From positions 124,001-188,000 of the forward strand of contig NZ_LZSC01000005.1 of NCBI RefSeq assembly GCF_001665235.1: a stretch of DNA of 64,000 nucleotides. The letters run 5' to 3'. The DNA is from Mycobacterium sp. 1100029.7 (GTDB lineage: Bacteria; Actinomycetota; Actinomycetes; Mycobacteriales; Mycobacteriaceae). How positions within the stretch are numbered: position 1 is the first letter of the stretch; the number at the start of each line of letters is the position of its first letter. The translations under genes and the position numbers were made by a program. The notes under the pieces are model-generated. The model saw only the letters and a list, made by a program, of their open reading frames with translations. It searched no databases and was not told the DNA's origin. This document shows, piece by piece, positions 53,072-62,399 of this stretch.

Positions 53072-55864
53072 TCAGGGGGCCAGTTCGTAACCCCGGAGCT
53101 GCCGTCGCGACGTAATGCCGAGCTTGGCGAACACCTTCCTCAGATGCCATTCGACGGTGTGCGTGCTGATGAACAGTTGAGCGGCGATCTCGGGGTTGGT
53201 CAGTCCCTCGCCGGCCAGGCGCGCGATCTGCGCTTCCTGAGGCGTCAACTCGTCGCGCGCCGCGGTGGAGCGCTTGCTCACCTTTTGGCCGGTGACCAGG
53301 AGCTCACGGCGGGCCCGTGCGGCGAACGCCTCGGTACCCATCCGGCCGAACATCTCGTGGGCCGTCTGCAATTGGGCGCGGGCATCGATGCGGCGGTTGC
53401 AGCGGCGCAGCCACTCCCCGTAGACCAGGTGGGCACGCGCCAGTTGCACGGCGATGCGGGTCCGCTGCAGCCGCTCGATCGCCTCCAGGTACAGCTCCTC
53501 GGCGACGCGGTCCTCGGCCAACAGCGCCCGTGACCACGCTAAAACTCCTGCAGCCCAATCGGTTCCGGTGGCCAGGGCGCGCTCTTCGAGCTGGCGCAGC
53601 GCCGCACGCCCCGCGTCACGTTCGCCGCTTCTGGCGGCGGCCTCGACGAGTTCGATCAGGCAAAAGCCGAACACTCCGAGATCCTGGTGTTCACAGGCCT
53701 GCCGAGCCGCGGCGAACGCGTCGTCGTACCGGCCCAGGCCGTTGTAGAGCACGGCTTTGGTGTAACCGGCCAGACCGACGATGCGTCCTTCACCCTTGGA
53801 CCTGCCGTCGGCCGCCGCGGCATCGATGAATTTCAACGCGTCCGCTTCCGCGCCGCGCCATGCGGCCAACAGCAGCGTTTGGTACTTCAACGGGGCATAG
53901 CCGGTGGCGGCGGCAATGGCCCCGGCCTCTTCGACCAGTGCGCTGGCCGACGCCAGCTCACCGGCCTGCACGTGGACGCCGGCGCGGTAGACCAGAGCAT
54001 GCGGCAGCACGGCCAGCGCGCCGGAGTCGCGGGCCAATCGCACCGCCTCGGTGGCCAATTGGTGCCAGAGATCGTCGTCCCACACTTCGTGTGCCGCCGA
54101 TTCCTGCACGATCGGGAAGGCCAGCCAGAACCACCGCGTCACATCGCCGTCGCCGCGCTCGGCTTCCGCGCGAATCCTCTGCAGCGCTTCGCGCAGCGTT
54201 GGCACGCTCGCCGCATGGCCCGCGGTCACCCAGGTGGCGACGCCGTCCAGCAGCAAGTCGACCGGGCGGGCGGGTTGCGGTCCCGGCGGCGCCACGCGGG
54301 CGGCCTGCGCCGTCGTCTGGATGCTGTCGGACGGACCCAACCGGCCGCCGAAAAGCGCCGCTCCCAGGGCCTCCAGGTAGGTCTCGCGGGCGAGCGCGTC
54401 GTCCAGTGTTTCCAGCCCGCGGGCGGCATCGAGCAGTCCGATCGCGGCATCGGAGACGGTGGGCGCATCCGCCGCGCCGGTACGGCTGCGAGCGAAGGTG
54501 ATCTGGGCACGCAACCGCACGGCACGCGCTCGTTGCACCGGGTCAAGCGACGCCGTCTCGGCGATGGTCAGTAGCGCATCCGCGGCGTCGAAGGCGGCCA
54601 CGTCGCGTTTGGCTTGGGCGGCGGCGAGCGCGCGGGTGCCGCGACGTGCCGAGTCGGCGGTCAACTGCGTGGCCCGCTCCAAAAAGGCTGCCGCTGCGGC
54701 CACGCCGCCCCTGGCTTGCGCGCGATCAGCCGAGCGCTCGAGCGCGACGGCGACGGCCTCGTCGGGGCCTGGTGCGGCGATCGCCCGATGCCAGGCGCGC
54801 CGGTCCGGATCGATGTCGGCGTCGGTTGCCTCGGCGAGCGCCTGATGTACGCGGCGCCGTGTGGCCGGGTCCGCCGTGCGGTAGGCGGCCGACCGGACCA
54901 GCGGGTGGTGAAACCGCACCCGCGTCCCGACGTCGATCAGACCCGCGGCCTGGGCTGCGGCCGCCGCGTCCGGCGGCAGTCCCAGCCGGCCGGCCGCCCG
55001 GGTGAGCAACGCCGCATCGCCGACCGGCTCGGCCGCCGCAACCAGCAAGAGCTGCTGAGCCTGCTCCGGCAGCGAGCGGATGCGGCGGACAAAGGTCTGT
55101 TCGATCTGGCCGGCCAGCGGACGCGCGTCGGGCCGCTCAAAGCCGCCGGCGAGCTCCGCGGCCGTCAAACCCCGGGGCAGCTCGAGCAGGGCCAGCGGGT
55201 TGCCCCGGGTCTCCGCGACGATGCGATCACGCACCTGGTCGTCCAGCCGGCCGGGGATGACCGAATCCAGTAACGCCCGGGAGTCGCCGGAATCCAGGCC
55301 CCGGACCGTCAATTCCGGCAGCCCGCCGAATTCGTCGTCACAGCCGTCACGCACCGCGACGATCAGCGCGACCGGTTCGGCGATCAGGCGCCGCGCGACG
55401 AACGCCAGCGTCTGGGCCGAGATGCGGTCGATCCACTGCGCGTCATCGACGACGAGCATCAACGGCTGGTTCTCGGCGGCGGCGCCGATCAGGCTCAGGA
55501 CGGCCAATCCCACCAGGAAGCGGTCGGGCGCCGGCCCGGCGCTGCGCCCGAACGCGACGTCCAGCGCGTCTGATTGCGGAGCCGGCAGTCGGTCGCCGTA
55601 GTCGAGCAGGGGCGCGCAAAGTTGTTGCAGCCCAGCGAAAGCGAGCTCCATCTCGGATTCGACGCCGGCTGTCCGCGCCAGGCAGACGCCCGCGGCGCGC
55701 TCGGCGACGAAGTCCAGCAGCGCCGTCTTACCGATGCCGGCTTCGCCGCGCAATACCAGCACCTGGCTCTGACCCGCGCGGGCCGACGACGTCGACTGCT
55801 CGAGGGTGGCACATTCGTCGCGCCGCCCGCGCAGAGTTTGCGTCCGACGAGAAGTCACGTACAC
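53072..55864 (-). CDS. Large ATP-binding LuxR-family regulator (LAL type)
   Basis: A 930-residue STAND-type regulator: N-terminal AAA/NACHT-like ATPase with Walker A LRGEAGIGKTALLDF (residues 39-53) and Walker B LMLVVDDAQWID, then TPR-like helical repeats rich in Ala/Leu/Arg and a C-terminal LuxR HTH (LTPQEAQIARLAGEGLTN, HTVEWHLRKVFAKLGI). Such proteins act as inducible activators of nearby genes. GTG 55864 begins VYVTSRRTQTLRGRRDE, directly before the ATPase. Targets could be the two SDR genes downstream. Inducer unknown. Confidence 0.92.
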   Translation of the reverse strand: MYVTSRRTQTLRGRRDECATLEQSTSSARAGQSQVLVLRGEAGIGKTALLDFVAERAAGVCLARTAGVESEMELAFAGLQQLCAPLLDYGDRLPAPQSDALDVAFGRSAGPAPDRFLVGLAVLSLIGAAAENQPLMLVVDDAQWIDRISAQTLAFVARRLIAEPVALIVAVRDGCDDEFGGLPELTVRGLDSGDSRALLDSVIPGRLDDQVRDRIVAETRGNPLALLELPRGLTAAELAGGFERPDARPLAGQIEQTFVRRIRSLPEQAQQLLLVAAAEPVGDAALLTRAAGRLGLPPDAAAAAQAAGLIDVGTRVRFHHPLVRSAAYRTADPATRRRVHQALAEATDADIDPDRRAWHRAIAAPGPDEAVAVALERSADRAQARGGVAAAAAFLERATQLTADSARRGTRALAAAQAKRDVAAFDAADALLTIAETASLDPVQRARAVRLRAQITFARSRTGAADAPTVSDAAIGLLDAARGLETLDDALARETYLEALGAALFGGRLGPSDSIQTTAQAARVAPPGPQPARPVDLLLDGVATWVTAGHAASVPTLREALQRIRAEAERGDGDVTRWFWLAFPIVQESAAHEVWDDDLWHQLATEAVRLARDSGALAVLPHALVYRAGVHVQAGELASASALVEEAGAIAAATGYAPLKYQTLLLAAWRGAEADALKFIDAAAADGRSKGEGRIVGLAGYTKAVLYNGLGRYDDAFAAARQACEHQDLGVFGFCLIELVEAAARSGERDAGRAALRQLEERALATGTDWAAGVLAWSRALLAEDRVAEELYLEAIERLQRTRIAVQLARAHLVYGEWLRRCNRRIDARAQLQTAHEMFGRMGTEAFAARARRELLVTGQKVSKRSTAARDELTPQEAQIARLAGEGLTNPEIAAQLFISTHTVEWHLRKVFAKLGITSRRQLRGYELAP

Positions 55865-55878
55865 CAGTTTGCGGACCG

Positions 55879-56790
55879 TCAGGAATTACGCCGGGCGGGG
55901 CCCTCGTCGGTGCTGGCCACCGAATAGCAGGCCGCGGTCGAAATGACCGTCGGCACCAGCAACCCGAGTACGAACACGAACGTGACGAAACCGCGGTTGG
56001 GGGTGGTCAGCCAGCCGACCGGAAGGCGCGCCAGGGTGACGGCAAGCCACGACGCGGCGACCGCGAGAAACAGTGTTCCGACGGTGGCCACCTTGATCGA
56101 GCGCAATGCCAGCTGCGTCGGCTCGGCGGTGTTGGCCAGCGAGCGGTTGAGATTTCTGGTCCGGATGTAGACCACCACGAGGTCGACCAGGATAGCCAGC
56201 GCGCAGAACGTCACGATCAATCCGGTCAGCCACAGCGCGGGCCGGTGGCCCAGCACGAAATGCAGGTAGTCGATGCTCGTCTCGCTCATGATCAAGGTCG
56301 TCGCCATCGCGGCGCCGAAGGTCAGCCACCCACCGAGGTCGGCGAGAAAACAGTAGGCACGGATGTCCGCCGGATCTTCCTTGGGCGCCTTGTTCACCGC
56401 ATGGCTGGCAAGCATCCAGCCCAGACCGCCGAACAGTGCGGTGGTACCGGCGGCCAGCATGCCGGTCGCGAGATTGCCCTGCGTCCAGGCGATCGCGCAG
56501 ATGCCTTGCCGGTCACCGGTTTCGGGCGGGTGAGTACCGCTGATGAGGCTGAACAAGAAGCTGCTGAGCATCAGGATCAGCACCGCGGAGGCGAACAACG
56601 CCAGGGTGTGCACGCCTTCTCGGCTACTGCGGTCGAACAACAATGCGATGGCGGTGATCAGGAAGCCGCCGAGCACCCCGGCGAGCTGCGACGTGGACGC
56701 CGCGGACGCGATCATGCTCCATTGGTCGGAGGTGCAAGAGGTATCGGGATTCATCGGCGCCGCCATTCGATGGCCGAACTCATGCGACAA
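55879..56790 (-). CDS. Polytopic membrane protein of unknown function
   Basis: A 303-residue protein with about seven hydrophobic segments (for example LAGVLGGFLITAIALLF, LFASAVLILMLSSFLFSLI, LWLTGLIVTFCALAILVDLVVVY, FVTFVFVLGLLVPTVI). No transporter or enzyme signature is recognised. In-frame ATGs at 56766 and 56754 are alternative starts; 56790 has AAGG eight bases upstream. It lies 14 bp from the LAL regulator on the same strand. Confidence 0.72.
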   Translation of the reverse strand: MSHEFGHRMAAPMNPDTSCTSDQWSMIASAASTSQLAGVLGGFLITAIALLFDRSSREGVHTLALFASAVLILMLSSFLFSLISGTHPPETGDRQGICAIAWTQGNLATGMLAAGTTALFGGLGWMLASHAVNKAPKEDPADIRAYCFLADLGGWLTFGAAMATTLIMSETSIDYLHFVLGHRPALWLTGLIVTFCALAILVDLVVVYIRTRNLNRSLANTAEPTQLALRSIKVATVGTLFLAVAASWLAVTLARLPVGWLTTPNRGFVTFVFVLGLLVPTVISTAACYSVASTDEGPARRNS

Positions 56791-56854
56791 ACCTTAGCCA
56801 GCGCCGACGCGTACCGGCGAGAAAGTTTGCTGTTTCAGCAGCCCGCTCCCGGTT

Positions 56855-56876
56855 CTAAATCAATTGCTTGACTTAA
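56855..56876. promoter_or_regulatory. TetR operator-like inverted repeat upstream of SDR gene
   Basis: CTAAATCAATTGCTTGACTT followed by AA; 19 of 22 positions match the 57751-57772 site. It is 27 bp before the SDR GTG. Confidence 0.55.
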
Positions 56877-56903
56877 AGCGGCGAGCGCCGATTAACTCTC
56901 CGT

Positions 56904-57713
56904 GTGGCTAACGAATTGGATGGCAAGGTCGCCATCGTCACCGGCGGTGCCTCGGGCATCGGTCGTGGCATCGCGGAGCGCTTTGTGGCCGAGGGTGCAC
57001 GAGTCGTCATTGCCGACATCGAGGTCGACGCGGGGCAGCAGTTGGCCGACGGGCTGGGCGCCGCCGCGCTGTTTCACCGGACGGACGTCTCGGATCCCGA
57101 GCAGGTCGCAGCCCTGGTCGCATTCACCGTCGAGAAATTCGGCGGCTTGCACGTCATGGTCAACAACGCCGCAGTCTCCAGCCCGCTGCGCCGGTTGCTC
57201 GACGACGACCTCGCGGATTTTCACCGGATCATGGGGGTCAACGTCCTGGGAGTGATGGCCGGTACCCGAGACGCGGCCCGGCACATGGCCGACAACGGTG
57301 GCGGCTCGATCATCAACCTCACCTCGATCGGCGGGATCCAGGCCGGCGGTGGGGTGATGATCTATCGCGCCTCGAAAGCCGCCGTCATCCAGTTCACCAA
57401 ATCCGCGGCAATTGAGCTGGCGCGCTACGAGATTCGCGTCAATGCCATTGCGCCGGGCAGCATCCCCACGCCCATTTTGGGGAAGTCCGCCGCCGGCATG
57501 GACCCCGAGCAGCTGAAGCAGTTCGAGGCGAAGATCCGGCAGGGCATGCGCGACGACCGTCCGCTCAAACGAGAAGGCACGCCCGACGACGTCGCACAGG
57601 CGGCGCTGTATTTCGCAAGCGACCGCTCGCCCTATGTCACCGGCACCGTGCTGCCGGTGGACGGTGGAACCTCGACGGGCAAGGTGCTCAGACCCACCAA
57701 GCGCGAGGGCTGA
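56904..57713 (+). CDS. SDR-family oxidoreductase
   Basis: A 269-residue classical SDR: IVTGGASGIGRGIAERFVAEGA, VNNAAVSSPL, catalytic Ser in NLTSIGGIQAGG, YRASKAAVIQF and the C-terminal YVTGTVLPVDGG. A palindromic TetR-type site precedes it and a related one precedes the next gene, so the local TetR likely controls it. It could oxidise the alcohol formed by the P450 downstream. Substrate unknown. Confidence 0.9.
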   Translation: MANELDGKVAIVTGGASGIGRGIAERFVAEGARVVIADIEVDAGQQLADGLGAAALFHRTDVSDPEQVAALVAFTVEKFGGLHVMVNNAAVSSPLRRLLDDDLADFHRIMGVNVLGVMAGTRDAARHMADNGGGSIINLTSIGGIQAGGGVMIYRASKAAVIQFTKSAAIELARYEIRVNAIAPGSIPTPILGKSAAGMDPEQLKQFEAKIRQGMRDDRPLKREGTPDDVAQAALYFASDRSPYVTGTVLPVDGGTSTGKVLRPTKREG

Positions 57714-57750
57714 GTCGCGGCCCGCACCCCGCGACTCCGGGACCATAGAT

Positions 57751-57772
57751 TTAAATCAAGCGCTTGACTTAA
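57751..57772. promoter_or_regulatory. TetR operator-like palindrome upstream of TetR gene
   Basis: TTAAATCAAGC is followed by GCTTGACTTAA, symmetric except for one position, with a perfect TCAAGCGCTTGA core at 57756-57767. It is 28 bp before the TetR ATG, consistent with autoregulation. Confidence 0.62.
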
Positions 57773-57799
57773 CGGCACCGAACGGAGTTGACTAACCCA

Positions 57800-58465
57800 A
57801 TGACCGCGGCAGGCAGGGCCGTCCGCACCGAGCGGGCCAGCTCCACCCAGGAGGCGATCTTGGTCGCCGCCGAACGCCTGTACGCCGAACACGGCATGTT
57901 CGCGGTGTCGAATCGGCAGGTCAGCGAGGCTGCGGGGCAGGGCAACAACGCCGCGGTGGGCTACCACTTCGGCACCAAGGCCGACCTGGTGCGCGCCATC
58001 GAAGAAAAGCACCGCGGGCCCGTCGAGCGGCTGCGCGAACAGATGGTGTCCGAACTGCTGGCATCGGGCGGGTCCCGCGAATTGCGGGCCTGGGTGGCCT
58101 GCCTGGTCCGGCCGCTGACCGATCACCTCGAGGACCTCGGCAACCCGACCTGGTACGCGCGCTTCGCCGCGCAGGCCATGACCGATCCGGCCTACTACAA
58201 CATCGTCGTCAAGGGCGCGCTCAGCTCGCCGTCGTTGGTGCAGGTGGTCGACGGCTTCAACCGCTGCCTGCCCAACCTGCCGGCCGACGTGCATTTCGAA
58301 CGCAACATCATGGCCCGCAATCTTCTGATGCACACCTGTGCCGATCGCGAACGTGCGCTCGCCGCAGGCACTGCGATGGCCCAGCCCTCTTGGCGCGCAG
58401 CCGCATTCGGCCTCATCGACGCGATCGTGGGCCTGTGGCTGGCGCCGGTAACTCCGTACGAATGA
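57800..58465 (+). CDS. TetR-family transcriptional regulator
   Basis: A 221-residue regulator with HTH AAERLYAEHGMFAVSNRQVSE and AGQGNNAAVGYHFGTKADLVR, the TetR recognition helix. The C-terminal helical domain includes ARFAAQAMTDPAYYNIV. ATG 57800 is preferred over the in-frame TTG at 57788, which lacks a spaced ribosome site. It is the first gene of an operon continuing with ferredoxin, P450, amidohydrolase and M24 genes. It probably represses itself, this operon and the SDR gene through the two related palindromes. Confidence 0.88.
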   Translation: MTAAGRAVRTERASSTQEAILVAAERLYAEHGMFAVSNRQVSEAAGQGNNAAVGYHFGTKADLVRAIEEKHRGPVERLREQMVSELLASGGSRELRAWVACLVRPLTDHLEDLGNPTWYARFAAQAMTDPAYYNIVVKGALSSPSLVQVVDGFNRCLPNLPADVHFERNIMARNLLMHTCADRERALAAGTAMAQPSWRAAAFGLIDAIVGLWLAPVTPYE

Positions 58466-58476
58466 AGAGCACGCTG

Positions 58477-58671
58477 ATGAAAGTGACTGTCGACCAGAAC
58501 ATTTGCGCCTCCTCGGGGAACTGCGTGATGAATTCACCCGAGGTGTTCGATCAGCGCGACGAAGACGGTGTCGTCGTGCTGCTCAATGACCAGCCGTCCG
58601 CCGAGCAGGTCGAAGGAGTACGCCAAGCAGCCTCGGCGTGCCCCGCGCAGGCCATCTACCTCGAGGAATGA
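58477..58671 (+). CDS. [3Fe-4S]-type ferredoxin, P450 redox partner
   Basis: A 64-residue ferredoxin: MKVTVDQNICASSGNCVMN (C-x5-C with Ser, not His, at the missing-ligand position), SPEVFDQ and ACPAQAI. ATG 58477 has GAAGAG seven bases upstream; an ATG at 58462 overlapping the TetR stop is the alternative. The P450 gene starts 1 bp after its stop. It differs from the 14.9 kb ferredoxin in the second-ligand residue. Confidence 0.87.
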   Translation: MKVTVDQNICASSGNCVMNSPEVFDQRDEDGVVVLLNDQPSAEQVEGVRQAASACPAQAIYLEE

Positions 58672-58672
58672 C

Positions 58673-59926
58673 ATGTCAGATGCACTGACGAGCACGGGAC
58701 CTGCTGCGACCGAACCGTGCCGCGAGATTCCGGATTACCCGATGGCGCGCAACGAGCGCTGCCCGTTCGCCCCGCCGCCGGATGTCATGGCGCTGGCGCA
58801 AGAGCGGCCGCTGTCACGGGTACGGATCTGGGACGGCAGCACGCCGTGGCTCGTCACCGGTTATGAGCAAGTGCGCGAGCTGTTTTCGGATTCCCGGGTC
58901 AGCGTGGACGACCGGGTGCCCGGCTTCCCGCACTGGAACGAAGGCATGCTCTCGACCGTGCACAAGCGGCCGCGCTCGGTGTTCACCGCCGACGGCGACG
59001 AGCACACCCGGTATCGGCGGATGCTGTCCAAGCCGTTCACCTTCCGGCGGGTGGAGGGCCTGCGGCCGAGGATCCAGCAGATCACCGACGACCACATCGA
59101 CACCATGCTGGCCGGCCCACAACCCGCGGATGTCGTTGCCGCCATCGCGCTTCCGGTGCCGTCCCTGGTGATCAGCCAAATGCTCGGGGTGCCCTACGAG
59201 GATGCCGAGATGTTCCAGGAGCACGCCTCGATGGGGCTGGCCCGCTATGCCACCGGCGCCGACACCGCCAAAGGCGCGATGAGCCTGCACAAATACCTGG
59301 CTCAGCTGGTCGAAGCCAAGATGGAAAATCCGGCGGAGGACGCGGTCTCCGATCTCGCCGAGCGAGTCAAGGCCGGTGAACTCAGCGTCAAGGAAGCCGC
59401 GCAGCTCGGCACCGGATTGCTGATCGCCGGGCACGAGACGACGGCGAACATGATCGGGCTCGGAGTGCTTGCGCTGCTGCAGAACCCGGACCAGGCCAGC
59501 GTGATCCGCGACGCCGATGACCCGAAAATTGTTGCCAACGCGGTAGAGGAGCTGCTGCGTTACCTCAGCATCATCCAGAACGGGCAGCGCCGCGTCGCCT
59601 TGGAAGACATCCACATCGGCGGGGAGACCATTCGCGCGAATGACGGCATCATCATCGACCTGGCTCCGGCCAACTGGGATGCCGACGCCTTCTCCGAACC
59701 CGACCGGCTGTACCTGCACCGCTCGGGAGCCGATCGCAACGTCGCGTTCGGCTACGGTCGTCATCAGTGCGTGGGCCAGCAGCTCGCGCGGGCGGAACTG
59801 CAGATCGTGTTCCAGACGCTGCTGCGCCACATACCCACGATGACACTGGCGATCCCGTTCGAAGAAGTCCCGTTCAAACACGACCGGCTCGCCTACGGCG
59901 TCTACGAACTGCCGGTCACCTGGTAA
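58673..59926 (+). CDS. Cytochrome P450
   Basis: A 417-residue P450: I-helix LLIAGHETTANMIGLG (classical GHETT), K-helix EELLR, and haem loop FGYGRHQCVGQQLARAE. The N-terminus CPFAPPPDVMALAQERPLSRVRIWDGSTPWLVTGYE resembles CYP105/CYP107-like actinobacterial enzymes. The gene is translationally linked to its ferredoxin. The substrate may be that of the downstream amidohydrolase/hydratase genes, but this is not shown. Confidence 0.92.
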   Translation: MSDALTSTGPAATEPCREIPDYPMARNERCPFAPPPDVMALAQERPLSRVRIWDGSTPWLVTGYEQVRELFSDSRVSVDDRVPGFPHWNEGMLSTVHKRPRSVFTADGDEHTRYRRMLSKPFTFRRVEGLRPRIQQITDDHIDTMLAGPQPADVVAAIALPVPSLVISQMLGVPYEDAEMFQEHASMGLARYATGADTAKGAMSLHKYLAQLVEAKMENPAEDAVSDLAERVKAGELSVKEAAQLGTGLLIAGHETTANMIGLGVLALLQNPDQASVIRDADDPKIVANAVEELLRYLSIIQNGQRRVALEDIHIGGETIRANDGIIIDLAPANWDADAFSEPDRLYLHRSGADRNVAFGYGRHQCVGQQLARAELQIVFQTLLRHIPTMTLAIPFEEVPFKHDRLAYGVYELPVTW

Positions 59927-59988
59927 CCGAAATCCTTGAGCAGCCCGATGATCACGTGTGAAATGCCGATCCAAATGGAGGGTCAATA

Positions 59989-61155
59989 ATGTCAACGCCG
60001 ACAAGCACGCTCTACCCGCCCGGAGGCTACGGCGCTCCGAAGGATCGCCGCGGTCACGCCGCCAACACCGATGTGGGTCTACCGGAAGGGACCGTGGTCT
60101 TTTCCGCTGACAACCACATCTCGTTGGCCGACGACATCTTTTTCGACCGTTTCCCGGACGAGCTGAAGGACAAGGCGCCGCGGATCTGGTACGAGGACGG
60201 CGCTTACCAGGTCGGTCGCAAGGGGCAGTCGTTCCTGCCCGGCGACTTCAGTGCCGTGCTGATGCAGTACGACGACCTACCCGGCGCGGCGAGTACCAAC
60301 ATCGAAGCCCGGATCCACGAGCTGCGCGAGGACGGCGTCGAGAAGGAATTAGCCTTCCCCAATGCCATTTTGGCGCTCTTCCACTACCCGGACAAGAAAC
60401 TGCGCGAGCTGGCGTTCCGTATCTACAACGAGTACATCGCCGAGCTGCAGGAGCGTTCCGGCGGTCACTTCTACGGCGCGGGCCTGATCAACTGGTGGGA
60501 ACCCGAGGGCGCCAAACGGACACTGGCCGAATTGAAGTCGTTGGGACTCAAGACCTTCCTGCTGCCGCTCAACCCGGGCAAGGATGACGACGGCAACATC
60601 ATCGACTACGGCAGCACCGCGATGAAGCCGGTATGGGACGAGATCGAAGCCGCCGGCCTGCCGGTGACCCACCACATCGGAGAGACCCCGCCGAAGACCC
60701 CATGTGAATTCAACAGCGTGGTGGTCGGCATGATGATCAACGTCGACGGCTTCCGCGAGCAGTTCGCCAAGTACTTGTTCACCGGAATTCTCGACGATCA
60801 TCCCGGGCTGCGGATCGGCTGGTTCGAGGGCGGAATAGCCTGGGTGCCTTGGGCTTTGCAAGACGCCGAGCACCTGGTGGCGTCCTACCAGCACATGTTC
60901 AACCGGCCGCTGCAGCACGACGTGCGCTACTACTGGGACACCCACATGAGCGCATCCTTCATGGTCGACCCGCTGGGCCTGAAGCTGATCGACCAGATCG
61001 GCGTGGACAGGGTGATGTGGTCGAGCGACTACCCGCACAACGAGAGCACCTACGGCTACTCTGAAAAGTCGTTGAAAGCCGTTGTCGACGCGGTGGGTCC
61101 GGCCAACGCCAAGAAGATTGTCAGCGACAACATCACGAAATTCTTGGGCGTGTAG
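59989..61155 (+). CDS. Amidohydrolase-2 family protein
   Basis: A 388-residue TIM-barrel protein of the same broad family as the 25.4 kb gene, but distinct (the first-strand motif is VFSADNHISLADDIF, with VTHHIGETPP and last-strand WSSDYPHNES). Metal ligands are plausible at the His and Asp residues in these segments. It begins 62 bp after the P450 stop and its TAG shares a base with the M24 GTG. Decarboxylase or hydrolase activity on a ring-fission or acyl intermediate is possible. Confidence 0.87.
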   Translation: MSTPTSTLYPPGGYGAPKDRRGHAANTDVGLPEGTVVFSADNHISLADDIFFDRFPDELKDKAPRIWYEDGAYQVGRKGQSFLPGDFSAVLMQYDDLPGAASTNIEARIHELREDGVEKELAFPNAILALFHYPDKKLRELAFRIYNEYIAELQERSGGHFYGAGLINWWEPEGAKRTLAELKSLGLKTFLLPLNPGKDDDGNIIDYGSTAMKPVWDEIEAAGLPVTHHIGETPPKTPCEFNSVVVGMMINVDGFREQFAKYLFTGILDDHPGLRIGWFEGGIAWVPWALQDAEHLVASYQHMFNRPLQHDVRYYWDTHMSASFMVDPLGLKLIDQIGVDRVMWSSDYPHNESTYGYSEKSLKAVVDAVGPANAKKIVSDNITKFLGV

Positions 61156-62399
61156 TGAAAACACTTGCGCACCTGGGCACCAGCTCCGGCAACGGCCTGG
61201 TGATCCCCGAGACCCCCGACTTGGCCCGGCTGCGCCGGGAGACCGGCGCCCGGTTACGTTCGGCGATGGGCGACCGCGGTGTCGACGCGCTGATCCTGTT
61301 GGGCAACAACGCGGTGGTCTATGCGACCGGCGCCAGTTGGCCGCTGGGTGACGCCGGCTTGTCCTACGTCGAACGGCCGGTGGCCGTGGTGCTCGCCAAC
61401 GACGAGTGGCCGCATCTGTTCCTGCCGTTCCGCGAAGGAGCCTCGCTGGAATCGGACCTGCCCGCCGATCACCTGCATGGGCCGGTGTATCTCGAATTCG
61501 AGGAAGGGGTCGCCAATTTCGCGCGAACGGTGGCTGACCTGATTCCGCCCGGTGCGGTGGTTGCGGTCGACGAGATCACCGGCGCGATGGCCCGCGGCGC
61601 TAAGCAGTTGTTCCCGGGCGGTGCGCCGGTCGACGCCGCCGCCATCGTCAGCGCGGCCAAGTCGGTCAAGACGCCGGACGAGCTGTCCTGCATGCGCACC
61701 GCCATCCGGATCACCGACGAGGCGATGGTCGAAGTGCACAAGCAGCTCGCCCCCGGTATCCGCCAAATCGACTTGTCGGCAAGCTTTTTGCGTCGCGCCT
61801 TTGAACTGGGAGCCACGGCGAGCATGCTGGAGCCGATCTGGCAGGTGATGCCGGCGAGCAAGGCCGAGGGTGTCTGGACCACGCACGGCGATCTGGCTTT
61901 GCCGTTGCTGAGTACCGAACGTGAGCTGGTCGAAGGCGACGTCCTGTGGACCGACGTCAGTATCACCTACCAGGGCTATTGCTCGGACTTCGGGCGCACC
62001 TGGATCGTCGGCCGCGACCCGTCGCCGCGTCAACAGGCGCAGTTCGACAAGTGGTTCGACATCATCAGCGCCGTCCTGGGTGTGGCCAAGGCCGGTGCCA
62101 CGGCAGCCGATCTGGGCCGTGCCGCGATCAAGGCCAACGGTGGCACCAAACCGTGGCTGCCGCACTTCTACCTGGGACACGGAATCGGTGTCAATGCCGC
62201 CGAAATGCCCATGATAGGCACCGATCTCGGGCAGGAGTTCGACGAGAATTTCGTCCTGCAGTCCGGAATGGTGCTGGTGCTGGAGCCGGTGGTGTGGGAA
62301 GACGGCACCGGCGGATACCGCAGCGAAGAGGTTCTGGTGATCACCGAGGAAGGCTGGATCCGCTTGACCGACTACCCGTACGACCCTTATGGCAACTGA
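61155..62399 (+). CDS. M24-family (creatinase/prolidase-fold) metallohydrolase, intact site
   Basis: A 414-residue pita-bread-fold protein with the creatinase-type N-terminal domain. All five metal ligands are present: Asp267 (WTDVS), Asp278 (SDFGRTW), His342 (LGHGIG), Glu377 (VLEPV) and Glu391 (RSEEVLVI). This suits a binuclear Xaa-Pro aminopeptidase or a related C-N hydrolase. GTG 61155 overlaps the preceding stop and its own end overlaps the next M24 gene by 11 bp. Its position in a degradation operon suggests cleavage of an amide-bearing substrate. Confidence 0.88.
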   Translation: MKTLAHLGTSSGNGLVIPETPDLARLRRETGARLRSAMGDRGVDALILLGNNAVVYATGASWPLGDAGLSYVERPVAVVLANDEWPHLFLPFREGASLESDLPADHLHGPVYLEFEEGVANFARTVADLIPPGAVVAVDEITGAMARGAKQLFPGGAPVDAAAIVSAAKSVKTPDELSCMRTAIRITDEAMVEVHKQLAPGIRQIDLSASFLRRAFELGATASMLEPIWQVMPASKAEGVWTTHGDLALPLLSTERELVEGDVLWTDVSITYQGYCSDFGRTWIVGRDPSPRQQAQFDKWFDIISAVLGVAKAGATAADLGRAAIKANGGTKPWLPHFYLGHGIGVNAAEMPMIGTDLGQEFDENFVLQSGMVLVLEPVVWEDGTGGYRSEEVLVITEEGWIRLTDYPYDPYGN

